Of a stretch of DNA of 64,000 nucleotides, positions 12,811 to 20,111 are shown one piece after another. A program made the translations under genes and the position numbers. Positions within the stretch are counted from its first letter, which is position 1; each line of letters starts with the position of its first letter. The notes below the pieces were generated by a model. It searched no databases and had not been told where the DNA came from. It saw only the letters and a list, made by a program, of their open reading frames with translations. Location: contig NZ_JADKRR010000002.1 in assembly GCF_015351105.1 (NCBI RefSeq), forward strand, positions 434,001 to 498,000. Direction: 5' to 3'. Source of the DNA: Clavibacter sp. VKM Ac-2872 (lineage in GTDB: Bacteria > Actinomycetota > Actinomycetes > Actinomycetales > Microbacteriaceae).

Positions 12811-13210
12811 TGTCGCCGAGAAGCTCGCGAAGAAGTCGTCGCGGGCCACCACCACCAAGCAGGTGCGTCTCAAGCTCGTGTACGTCGACTTCTGGTCGGC
12901 GCTCAAGCTGGCGTTCCTCTTCTCCGTGGTGCTCGGCATCATCACCGTGGTGGCGACCTTCCTCATCTACGTCGTGCTGCAGACCACGAACGTGTTCGGC
13001 ACGGTGGACCAGCTGTTCCAGGAGGTCTCCGGATCCGCGGACTTCTCGCTCCAGGACGTGTTCGGCCTGGGCCAGGTGCTCGGCTTCGCCATCGTCGTGG
13101 CCGTCCTCAACATCGTCGTCGGCACGGTGCTCGGCGCCGTCGCCGCGCTGCTCTACAACCTGAGCGTGCGCATCACGGGCGGCGTCCTCGTCGGCTTCAC
13201 CAACGCGTAG
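12803..13210 (+). CDS. DUF3566 membrane protein
   Basis: Membrane protein of 135 aa in the DUF3566 family, which in actinobacteria nearly always follows gyrA. It has a short basic N-terminus ([13 protein letters not shown]), a DUF3566 core [20 protein letters not shown], and two transmembrane helices (about residues 35–60 and 90–115) with an extracytoplasmic loop between them. The ATG at 12803 overlaps the gyrA stop by 8 bp and AAAGGG lies just upstream, so it is translated with gyrA. Its biochemical function is not established. Confidence 0.87.
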
Positions 13211-13258
13211 CCGATTGGGAGAAACGGGCGGGCGTACGGTAACGTGTACCTGCCCGAT

Positions 13259-13332
13259 GGGGATATAGCTCAGGTGGTTAGAGCGCTTCACTGATAATGA
13301 AGAGGTCCCAGGTTCAAATCCTGGTATCCCCA
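13259..13332 (+). tRNA. tRNA-Ile (GAT)
   Basis: Full cloverleaf: acceptor GGGGATA pairing with TATCCCC, the anticodon stem-loop CTTCACTGATAATGAAG giving anticodon GAT, and T-arm GGTTCAAAT. The gene encodes CCA at 13333–13335. It pairs with tRNA-Ala downstream, as at most actinobacterial origins. Confidence 0.97.
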
Positions 13333-13337
13333 CCAAC

Positions 13338-13364
13338 GCCCCCGGATCCGCATGATCCGGGGGC
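13338..13364 (+). terminator. Hairpin between tRNA-Ile and tRNA-Ala
   Basis: Perfect 11-bp arms GCCCCCGGATC (13338–13348) and GATCCGGGGGC (13354–13364) with a 5-base loop, three bases after the encoded CCA of tRNA-Ile. No T-tract. Confidence 0.75.
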
Positions 13365-13415
13365 ATGGCGGGCATCGAGTCGGCAGATCGGACGACGATC
13401 CGGGGCTCGCCGATC

Positions 13416-13488
13416 GGGGTCATAGCTCAATTGGTAGAGCGCCTGCTTTGCAAGCAGGAGGTCCGGGGTTCGATTCCCCGTGACTCCA
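13416..13488 (+). tRNA. tRNA-Ala (TGC)
   Basis: Cloverleaf with acceptor GGGGTCA against TGACTCC (one G·U pair), D-arm GCTCAATTGGTAGAGC, anticodon arm CCTGCTTTGCAAGCAGG giving anticodon TGC, and T-arm GGTTCGATTCC. The discriminator base is A at 13488; CCA is not fully encoded. Confidence 0.97.
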
Positions 13489-13576
13489 CATCCCGCCCGT
13501 CACCGGGCCCCTCACCGCTCTGCTGCTGCTGCCGGCGTCGCGTCTCCGCCGCGCGTCGGTGTCCGCCACCACTACG

Positions 13577-13614
13577 ACGAAGGCCCGGCCACCTCTCGGT
13601 GTCCGGGCCTTCGT
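13577..13614. terminator. Bidirectional terminator between tRNA-Ala and the 13.6-kb minus-strand gene
   Basis: Arms ACGAAGGCCCGG (13577–13588) and CCGGGCCTTCGT (13603–13614) are exact complements with a 14-base loop. It sits between convergent genes and can serve both. Confidence 0.75.
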
Positions 13615-13643
13615 GCGATCGCGAGGCGATCGAGGAGCGGTGC

Positions 13644-14276
13644 TCAGCTCGCGGGCTGGTCCTTCGAGGTCGTGACCTCGGGCTCGTCGTCGGCGATCCA
13701 CAGGTCGTCGTCCGCGCGGAACGTCTGGTAGAGCGCGTAGCCGACGCCGCCGACCACCACGACGCCGAGCGCGATGAGGGCGACCCCGCCGAATCCGAGG
13801 CCCTTCTTCGCGGGCGCGACCTGCGGCACGTAGCGGCCCACGTAGGAGCGGCCGTTGTCGACGTAGTGCTTGCCGAACTCCTGCGCCTTCGAGGACACCT
13901 TGCCGGCCTTCTTGACCGCGTCCTTGACCTGCTTGCTGTTGCGGATGCCCTCGGTCGCGGCAACGGCCGATCCGGCAGCACCGGCGACGGCCGGGAGGAC
14001 CGTGTGGGTGAAGCCCTTGTACGCGGAGTCGGCCGCGGTGCGGACCCGCTCGGCGCCGGCCTCGTAGCCCGGACGGATGTGGTCGTCGACGCCGCGCTTG
14101 ACAGCGGGGACGACGTGCTGGTCGGAGAGCTTGCGCGCGGTGTGCGCGGCCTCGGCCACGACGACGTTGGCCCGATCGAGGACCTCGCGCTGCTCCTTGA
14201 GGACGGCGGCCGCGTGGGTGCGGAGCTTCGCCAACTCCTTCTTGTTCTTGCGTGACAGACCCAAGGGGACCTCCAT
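13644..14276 (-). CDS. Uncharacterised membrane-anchored protein with coiled-coil-like body
   Basis: I do not recognise a named family. It has 210 aa from ATG 14276 (MEVPLGLSRKNKKELAKLRT), chosen because it has a nearby purine-rich site; an in-frame upstream ATG would add 19 unconserved residues. Residues 8–60 are charged and helical (AAVLKEQREVLDRANVVVAEAA). The middle is Ala/Lys-rich with a weakly hydrophobic part (VLPAVAGAAGSAVAATEG). One clear transmembrane helix lies near residues 165–188 (GVALIALGVVVVGGVGYALY), followed by an acidic tail. It is monocistronic, with terminators at its 3' side. The pattern resembles apolipoprotein-like or stress-type helical proteins, but this is only a resemblance. 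Confidence 0.7.
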   Translation of the reverse strand: MEVPLGLSRKNKKELAKLRTHAAAVLKEQREVLDRANVVVAEAAHTARKLSDQHVVPAVKRGVDDHIRPGYEAGAERVRTAADSAYKGFTHTVLPAVAGAAGSAVAATEGIRNSKQVKDAVKKAGKVSSKAQEFGKHYVDNGRSYVGRYVPQVAPAKKGLGFGGVALIALGVVVVGGVGYALYQTFRADDDLWIADDEPEVTTSKDQPAS

Positions 14277-14386
14277 CGGTGTGATTTCGCCAGGAATCCC
14301 CAGTCTGGCACGGGTGCCTCTGCGGGGAAACACGACGGTGCCTGTGCGTCCGCCGAGTCCCAGCTCCGCCGTGAGACCATTGCTCC

Positions 14387-14926
14387 ATGTCTGCGCACAC
14401 TCACGTCGCCACCATGACGACCAACCACGGCACCATCGTCCTCAACCTCTTCGGGTCCCACGCGCCCCAGACCGTCGAGAACTTCGTCGGCCTCGCCACG
14501 GGCGAGAAGGAGTGGACCCACCCCCAGACCGGCAAGAAGTCGACCGACCCGCTCTACGACGGCGTCGTCTTCCACCGCATCATCAAGGACTTCATGCTCC
14601 AGGGCGGCGACCCGCTCGGCCAGGGCACCGGCGGCCCCGGTTACCAGTTCGACGACGAGATCAGCCGCGACCTCGACTTCTCCAAGCCCTACATCCTGGC
14701 GATGGCGAACGCCGGCACGCAGGGCGGTCGCGGCACGAACGGCTCGCAGTTCTTCATCACCACGGCGCCCACCACGTGGCTCCAGGGCAAGCACACGATC
14801 TTCGGCGAGGTCGCCGACGACGCCTCGAAGAAGGTCGTCGACGCGCTCAACGCCGTCGCCACCGACGGCCGCGACCGTCCCCGCGAGGATGTCGTGATCG
14901 AGAGCGTCACCGTCGAGAAGGTCTGA
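14387..14926 (+). CDS. ppiA: Peptidyl-prolyl cis-trans isomerase, cyclophilin type
   Basis: Cytoplasmic cyclophilin of 179 aa that speeds proline isomerisation during folding. The active-site motif FHRIIKDFMLQGGDP (near residues 64–78), GTNGSQFFIT and GKHTIFGEV are all conserved. No signal peptide is present, unlike secreted actinobacterial cyclophilins. A homologue sits at this place, shortly after the tRNA pair, in many actinobacteria. Its TGA shares one base with the ATG of the rhomboid gene. Confidence 0.95.
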   Translation: MSAHTHVATMTTNHGTIVLNLFGSHAPQTVENFVGLATGEKEWTHPQTGKKSTDPLYDGVVFHRIIKDFMLQGGDPLGQGTGGPGYQFDDEISRDLDFSKPYILAMANAGTQGGRGTNGSQFFITTAPTTWLQGKHTIFGEVADDASKKVVDALNAVATDGRDRPREDVVIESVTVEKV

Positions 14927-15789
14927 TGACCGACTCACCCCGTACGGCGGCCGACCGCTGCTACCGGCACCCTGACCGGCAGAGCTTCGTGCTGTGCCAG
15001 CGATGCGGGCGGACGATCTGCCCCGAGTGCCAGACGCCGGCCGCCGTCGGGGTGATCTGCCCGGAGGACATGAAGGAGCAGCGCCGCAGCGCTCCCCGTT
15101 CCCGGGCGTCGTTCGTCACGCGGATGACGCGGAGCTCCGCGCCCGTCGTGACGTACGGGATCATGGCGGTCTGCGCCGTGGTCTGGATCCTGCAGGTGCT
15201 GCCCGTGGTCGGCGACTACGTCACAACGTCCCTGTGGTTCGCCCCCGTCTACGGCAGCCTCGCCTCCGGCGACTACGAGCCGTGGCGGATGCTCACGAGC
15301 GCGTTCACGCACTCGCCGTCGAGCATCCTGCACATCGTGCTCAACATGGTGTCCGTCTACGTATTCGGGCGCGTCCTCGAGCCCATGCTCGGACGCGGCC
15401 GCTTCCTGGCCCTCTTCCTCATCTCCGGGCTCGGCGGATCCCTCGGCGTGGAGGTGATCGGCGCCGCGATGGGCGAGCCCCTGCAGGCCGTCGTCGGCGC
15501 CTCCGGTGCGATCTTCGGGCTCATGGGCGGCTACTTCGTGCTCGCCCGCAAGCTCGGCGGCAACGTCGGCCCGCTCCTCGGCATCATCGTGCTGAACCTC
15601 CTGCTCGGCTTCGTCGTGCAGGGCGTCTCGTGGCAGGCCCATGTCGGCGGCCTGGTGACGGGCGCTCTCGTGGCGCTCGTGCTCCTGCGGACGCGGGACG
15701 CCCGCCAGCGGGGTGCCCAGATCGGGTCCCTCGCGGGCCTCGCTGTGGCGATCCTCGTCGCGGCCGCCGTCTTCCCCGTCACCCTCTGA
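14926..15789 (+). CDS. Rhomboid-family intramembrane serine protease with N-terminal zinc ribbon
   Basis: Rhomboid protease of 287 aa. An N-terminal cysteine-rich module (C12, C24, C27, C32, C35, C45 in the pattern CQRCGRTICPEC) looks like a B-box/zinc ribbon facing the cytoplasm. It is followed by six or more transmembrane helices. The catalytic serine is Ser193 in GASGAIFGLMGG and the histidine is His239 in QAHVGG; the oxyanion helper motif HIVLNM is also intact. The start ATG 14926 overlaps the cyclophilin stop, so they are coupled. Substrates are unknown; the family releases or destroys membrane proteins. Confidence 0.92.
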   Translation: MTDSPRTAADRCYRHPDRQSFVLCQRCGRTICPECQTPAAVGVICPEDMKEQRRSAPRSRASFVTRMTRSSAPVVTYGIMAVCAVVWILQVLPVVGDYVTTSLWFAPVYGSLASGDYEPWRMLTSAFTHSPSSILHIVLNMVSVYVFGRVLEPMLGRGRFLALFLISGLGGSLGVEVIGAAMGEPLQAVVGASGAIFGLMGGYFVLARKLGGNVGPLLGIIVLNLLLGFVVQGVSWQAHVGGLVTGALVALVLLRTRDARQRGAQIGSLAGLAVAILVAAAVFPVTL

Positions 15790-16131
15790 TCGTCCTCGAC
15801 GCGCGCTGCCCTGCACGGGGTGGCGCGTCCGTCGTGCCCTCCGACGGCGGATCCGCATGCCCTCGGCGCTCAGCCGAGTTATCCACAGGCCAGTCCACAG
15901 TGGGGATAGTTACACGCGTGTGATTAGCGCTCGACCGGTCGAGGGTCCAAGGGCCATGCGTGCCCGGGGTGGCGACGTCGATCGCGACGAGCATCGGCTT
16001 CCACGGGTAACCCGTGCAGGCGGAGGAAGCCGACGCGGGCTTCCGCGGAGTTCTCCACATGTGTGGAGCGCTGTGAACAGCGGGGGTGTGGACAGCGGTG
16101 GAGCGAGGGCCGTCCAGCGGGGAGACGAAGA
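15790..16131. other. Non-coding segment with DnaA-box-like cluster
   Basis: About 340 bp without a convincing gene between the rhomboid gene and crgA. It contains a perfect DnaA box TTATCCACA at 15879–15887. Related 9-mers are TTCTCCACA (16051–16059), TGTGGAGCG (16062–16070), TGTGAACAG (16072–16080) and TGTGGACAG (16087–16095). The middle copies form a near-palindrome CTCCACATGTGTGGAG (16053–16068). Apart from this and the terminator at its right edge I see no other structure. Confidence 0.6.
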
Positions 16132-16164
16132 AGAGCCCGTCACCAGCGGATGGTGACGGGCTCT
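16132..16164 (-). terminator. crgA terminator hairpin
   Basis: Perfect 14-bp arms AGAGCCCGTCACCA (16132–16145) and TGGTGACGGGCTCT (16151–16164) with loop GCGGA, 16 bp beyond the crgA stop. Confidence 0.85.
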
Positions 16165-16180
16165 CGTGTTCGTGCTGGGG

Positions 16181-16420
16181 TCAGCGCCACCTGGTGGTCA
16201 TGAGGAAGCCGACGAGGATGAGACCGAAGCCGATGAGGATGTTGCCGACGCCGAGGTCGGGGATGGGGAACGCGTTGAGGCTGACGTAGTACACGATGAG
16301 CCACGCGAGTCCCACGAGCATGAAGCCGAACATGATGGGCTTGAACCACACGGGGTTCGGGGCGTCCTCGTCGCGCACGCGTTCCTGGCGGGAGGGTCTC
16401 GTCGTCTTGTCGCGGGCCAT
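16181..16420 (-). CDS. crgA: Cell division protein CrgA
   Basis: CrgA, a small actinobacterial divisome protein that interacts with FtsZ, FtsI and FtsQ and coordinates septal peptidoglycan synthesis. It has 79 aa. The family pattern is clear: a charged N-terminus, NPVWFKPIMFGFMLVGLAWLI (first transmembrane helix), a short loop with NAFPIPDLGVGN, and a second helix ending VGFLMTTRWR. It is convergent with the rhomboid gene and divergent from the sortase gene, the usual actinobacterial arrangement. Confidence 0.95.
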   Translation of the reverse strand: MARDKTTRPSRQERVRDEDAPNPVWFKPIMFGFMLVGLAWLIVYYVSLNAFPIPDLGVGNILIGFGLILVGFLMTTRWR

Positions 16421-16526
16421 GCCGTGATTCTAGCCGTACCCTCCTCCACCGGGCCGGGAGGATGCCCGGCTCCACGCCGCTCTCGACGAGGGCGTCCCGC
16501 GCAGGTCCGCCGCCTACAATCGGCAC

Positions 16527-17327
16527 ATGAGCGCTCAGGAACCCGCCCCCTCCCGCCGCGCGACGCGGCGCCGAGGCCGGCGGGGGGATGCGCTCCTCGG
16601 CACGGTGGGCGTCCTGGGCGAGCTGCTCCTCACGGCGGGCGTGCTCATCATGCTGTTCCTCGGATGGCAGCTCTGGTTCAACGACATCGTGGTCAGCAAC
16701 GGCCAGCGGGACCAGGCCCTGGAGAACAGCAGGAGCTGGGCCACGACCGCGCCCGACGCGGCGGCCACACCCGACCCGTCCGCCTCGCCCGCGGCGCCGG
16801 GGGATCCGGTCATCACGCAGGCGCCCTCCACGGACGCCACCGACTTCGGGAACATCTACATCCCCCGCTTCGGGCCCGACTACGTGGTGCCGGTCGCGAC
16901 GGGGGTGGGCCTCGCGAGCGTGCTCAACCACGGCAAGATCGGGCACTACCGCGAGACCCAGATGCCGGGGCAGGTCGGGAACTTCGCCGTCGCGGCCCAC
17001 CGCACCACCTATGGGAAGCCGTTCAACCAGATCACCGACCTGCGGGTGGGGGACGCCATCGTGGTCGAGACGCAGGACGGCTGGTACACCTACCGCTTCC
17101 GTACACTCGAGTACGTGAAGCCCACCGGAGTCGACGTGCTCGACGAGGTGCCCCAGGCCCCGGATGCGCAGCCCGGTGATCGCATCCTCACGATGACGAG
17201 CTGCAACCCGCTGTTCTCCGCCGCCGAGCGCGTCATCGCCTACAGCGTCTTCGAGTCGTGGCAGCCGCGTTCGGATGCGGCCACGCCCGCGGCCTTGGCG
17301 GGCACGTCGTTCGCGAAGGCGGGCTGA
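16527..17327 (+). CDS. srtE: Class E sortase
   Basis: Membrane-anchored transpeptidase that attaches surface proteins to peptidoglycan, usually recognising LAxTG-type signals in this class. It has 266 aa. A basic N-terminus precedes a transmembrane helix (24–48). A low-complexity Ala/Pro/Thr linker (72–105) leads to the sortase barrel (about 107–245). The catalytic set is visible: His158 (VAAHRTT), Cys226 (TMTSCNP) and Arg235 (ERVIAY). A small membrane protein begins 2 bp after its stop and pabA follows, so all three are probably co-transcribed. No LPxTG or LAxTG substrate is apparent in the window. Confidence 0.93.
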   Translation: MSAQEPAPSRRATRRRGRRGDALLGTVGVLGELLLTAGVLIMLFLGWQLWFNDIVVSNGQRDQALENSRSWATTAPDAAATPDPSASPAAPGDPVITQAPSTDATDFGNIYIPRFGPDYVVPVATGVGLASVLNHGKIGHYRETQMPGQVGNFAVAAHRTTYGKPFNQITDLRVGDAIVVETQDGWYTYRFRTLEYVKPTGVDVLDEVPQAPDAQPGDRILTMTSCNPLFSAAERVIAYSVFESWQPRSDAATPAALAGTSFAKAG

Positions 17328-17329
17328 GC

Positions 17330-17488
17330 GTGTACGCGGCCTTCTGGCGGCTCCTGCCCGGACCGGTGTGGATCCGGCTGCTCATCGTGCTCGTGCTGCT
17401 CGCGGCAATCCTCTTCTCCCTCGTCACCTGGGTCTTCCCCTGGGTCGACTCCATCGTCAACACCCAGGAAGTCACGGTGCATCAGTGA
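17330..17488 (+). CDS. Small single-pass membrane protein between sortase and pabA
   Basis: A 52-aa protein from GTG 17330 (encoding YAAFWRLLPGPVWIRL after the start). It has one hydrophobic helix (about residues 16–36) and a short exposed tail DSIVNTQEVTVHQ. It starts 2 bp after the sortase stop and its TGA overlaps the pabA GTG by 4 bp, so it is translated as part of the operon, which argues that it is real. Small proteins of this kind are common at this place in actinobacteria. No function is known. Confidence 0.75.
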   Translation: MYAAFWRLLPGPVWIRLLIVLVLLAAILFSLVTWVFPWVDSIVNTQEVTVHQ

Positions 17489-18123
17489 CACGCGTCCTCG
17501 TCATCGACAACTACGACAGCTTCGTCTACACGCTCAACGGGTACCTGCAGCAGCTGGGTGCCGAGACCGTGGTCATGCGCAATGACGACCACGCCGACGC
17601 CGACATGGCCGGGGTCATCGCCGAGTACGACGCGGTCCTCGTGTCGCCCGGGCCGGGGAAGCCCTCCGAGGCTGGCGTCTCGATCCCCACGGTGACCGCC
17701 GCCCTCGCATCGGGCACGCCGCTGCTCGGTGTGTGCCTCGGGCACCAGGCGATCGCCGAGGCCTTCGGCGCCACGGTCACCAACGCCGAGGAGCTCATGC
17801 ACGGCAAGACCTCGCTCGTGACGCACGACGACGGGGAGTTCTACCTCGGAGTGCCGCAGCCGTTCACGGCCACGCGATACCACTCGCTGGCGGTCGTCGA
17901 CGCCACGGTGCCGTCGGACCTGGTCGTCACCTCCCGCACCGAGGGCGGGGTCATCATGGGCCTGCGTCACGAGGCGGCGCCCATCGTCGGCGTGCAGTTC
18001 CATCCGGAGTCCGTCCTCACGGAGGGCGGCTACCGCATGCTCGGGAACTGGCTCGAGGGCGCTGGGCTGGCAGGGGCTCGCGACACCGCGTCGCGGCTGT
18101 CGCCGCTCGTCCGCGTCGCCTGA
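17485..18123 (+). CDS. pabA: Anthranilate/aminodeoxychorismate synthase glutamine amidotransferase subunit
   Basis: Class I glutamine amidotransferase of 212 aa that supplies ammonia to anthranilate or aminodeoxychorismate synthase. The N-terminus VLVIDNYDSFVYTL is typical of TrpG/PabA. The nucleophile elbow is GVCLGHQAIAEAFG and the His–Glu pair is in VQFHPESVLTEGG. The GTG start at 17485 overlaps the previous stop. The synthase partner is not in the window. Annotators call this origin-linked copy pabA or trpG; it is a stand-alone amidotransferase and the exact pathway cannot be told from sequence. Confidence 0.9.
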   Translation: MTRVLVIDNYDSFVYTLNGYLQQLGAETVVMRNDDHADADMAGVIAEYDAVLVSPGPGKPSEAGVSIPTVTAALASGTPLLGVCLGHQAIAEAFGATVTNAEELMHGKTSLVTHDDGEFYLGVPQPFTATRYHSLAVVDATVPSDLVVTSRTEGGVIMGLRHEAAPIVGVQFHPESVLTEGGYRMLGNWLEGAGLAGARDTASRLSPLVRVA

Positions 18124-18229
18124 GCCGTCCTCCCGGCGGGCCGCCTCACGGGCCGTCCGAACGGGCCGGATCTGCCGCGCGCCACACCATCACCGGCTGA
18201 GCAGCTGCGCCCGCCGGCCGCGTGCGGGA

Positions 18230-19978
18230 TCAGCCGCGTGACGGATCCGGGGTCGGCGTGCCCGTGGTGGGAGCGGGCGAGCTGCGGACCGTGCCCGTGC
18301 AGTACGTGAGGGCGACCGTCGAGCGCTGGGCGACGTCTCCCGGCGGGACCGACTGCTGGCTCACCGGGGATCCGTCCGCTCGGCCGCAGGAGGGGTCGCG
18401 CCGGGTGGTCACCACGAGATCCGATGCCTCGAGGAGCTTCTGCGCGTCCGCGAGGGGCTGGCCGAGCACGTCGGGCAGGGCGACCTTGCCGTTGGACAGG
18501 ATGAGCTTGACCGCGGAGCCCTGGTCGACCTGCTGCGAGGAGGCCGGCTCCGTCTGCATGACCACGCCGTCGGGGACCGTCGGCGACGATTGACGGACCA
18601 CCTCGCCCACCTTGAGCCCCGCCGCCTCGAGGTTGGCGGTGGCGGTGCCCTCGTCCATGTTCATCACGTTCGGCACCTGGACCTCCGGCGGGCCGGAGGA
18701 CACGAAGACGTCGACCTCGGTCTTGGCGGCGACGTTCTCGCCCGGATCCGGGTTCGTGCGCAGCACGATGCCCTCGGCGACCGAGGTGCTGGCCTCCTCG
18801 CGTTCGAGGGGGACGAGGTCGACCTCCTGGAGGGCTGCGGCCGCGCTCGCGTAGGTGGAGCCCGTGACGTCGGGGACGGTGGGGCTGATGTCGGGCGGCG
18901 CGATGTTGCTGAGGCTGGTGACCCAGATGACGACGGCGATGAGGATCACGACGACCACGGTGACGCCGGCCCAGATCCAGGGCACCGGCGGTCGGCTCTG
19001 GGTGCGGACGGTGCGGTCGTCGTCGACGCCGAGCTGGCGGAGCGCCTGCTGCGAGGAGGAGGGGCCCGCGGGGGCGCCGAAGAGCGTGGCTCCGACGTCG
19101 TTGGTCGGCGCCTCGCGGGGCGCGAGGGTGCCCGCGGCGGCTCGATCGAGATCCGTGCGGAAGTCGCCCGCCGTCTGGAAGCGCGCGTAGCGGTCCTTCG
19201 CCATGGCCTGCAGGACGACCTGGTCGAGCTGCGGGGACACGGCGTCCTGGACGGAGCTCGGGGCGACGGGCGTCTCGCTGACGTGCTGGTAGGCGACCGC
19301 GACCGCGGTGTCGGCGCGGAACGGCGCCTGACCGGTGAGCATCTCGAAGAGGACCACGCCGGCGGAGTAGAGGTCGGTGCGCGCGTCCACCGATTCGCCC
19401 TTGGCCTGCTCGGGGGAGAAGTAGCGGGCCGTGCCGAGGATGGCGGTGGTCTGCGCGATCGTGGCGGAGGTGTCGGACACGGCGCGCGCGATGCCGAAGT
19501 CCATGACCTTCACCTGCCCGGTGGGGGTGACCATGATGTTGCCCGGCTTGATGTCACGGTGGACGACGCCGGCGCGGTGCGAGTACTCGAGGGCGGTGAG
19601 CACCTGGCCCATGATGCGGACGGCCTCGTCCGGATCGAGCGGCCCGTCCGTGATCACGTCCTTCAGGAGGCGTCCGTCGACCCGCTCCATGACGATGAAG
19701 GGGACCGTGTGCGATGCCCCGTCCTGGTCCGTGACGACGTCCTCGCCCGCGTCGAAGACCCGCACGATCGTGGGGTGCGACATGCGCGCGGCCGCCTGGG
19801 CCTCCTGGCGGAAGCGGCTGCGGAACGCGGGATCCTCGGCGAGGCCGCGGCGGAGCACCTTGACGGCGACCCGGCGACCGAGACGGGAGTCGACGCCCTC
19901 GAAGACGTCGGCCATGCCCCCGCGACCCAGCAGCGCCCCGACCTCGTAGCGGCCGCCCAGCACACGTGTGTCGGTCAC
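18230..19978 (-). CDS. pknB: Ser/Thr protein kinase with PASTA domains (PknB-like)
   Basis: Transmembrane eukaryotic-type kinase, 582 aa, thought to sense muropeptides or lipid II and control growth and division. Start is GTG 19978. The kinase domain (about 10–275) has a Gly loop GRGGMADVFEG, Lys40, the catalytic loop HRDIKPGN (Asp142) and DFG (Asp160), followed by an activation loop rich in Ser/Thr. A juxtamembrane linker leads to a transmembrane helix (334–355). Three PASTA repeats (about 362–428, 430–497 and 498–560) end in a Pro/Thr-rich tail. Cys530 and Cys560 may form a disulfide in the last repeat. It is the last gene of the minus-strand operon, 133 bp after pknA, and is convergent with pabA. 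Confidence 0.94.
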   Translation of the reverse strand: MTDTRVLGGRYEVGALLGRGGMADVFEGVDSRLGRRVAVKVLRRGLAEDPAFRSRFRQEAQAAARMSHPTIVRVFDAGEDVVTDQDGASHTVPFIVMERVDGRLLKDVITDGPLDPDEAVRIMGQVLTALEYSHRAGVVHRDIKPGNIMVTPTGQVKVMDFGIARAVSDTSATIAQTTAILGTARYFSPEQAKGESVDARTDLYSAGVVLFEMLTGQAPFRADTAVAVAYQHVSETPVAPSSVQDAVSPQLDQVVLQAMAKDRYARFQTAGDFRTDLDRAAAGTLAPREAPTNDVGATLFGAPAGPSSSQQALRQLGVDDDRTVRTQSRPPVPWIWAGVTVVVVILIAVVIWVTSLSNIAPPDISPTVPDVTGSTYASAAAALQEVDLVPLEREEASTSVAEGIVLRTNPDPGENVAAKTEVDVFVSSGPPEVQVPNVMNMDEGTATANLEAAGLKVGEVVRQSSPTVPDGVVMQTEPASSQQVDQGSAVKLILSNGKVALPDVLGQPLADAQKLLEASDLVVTTRRDPSCGRADGSPVSQQSVPPGDVAQRSTVALTYCTGTVRSSPAPTTGTPTPDPSRG

Positions 19979-20111
19979 GGACTGCCTCTCGTCGGGATCG
20001 GGTTCAGGACGGGGATGAGCTTACCGGGGCTCCGCTGGGGATCCGGGCGGGCCGGGGACACGCGGGAGGGGCGGACGATCGGTCGCCGTCCGCCCCCGGG
20101 TGGAGCGCCGG

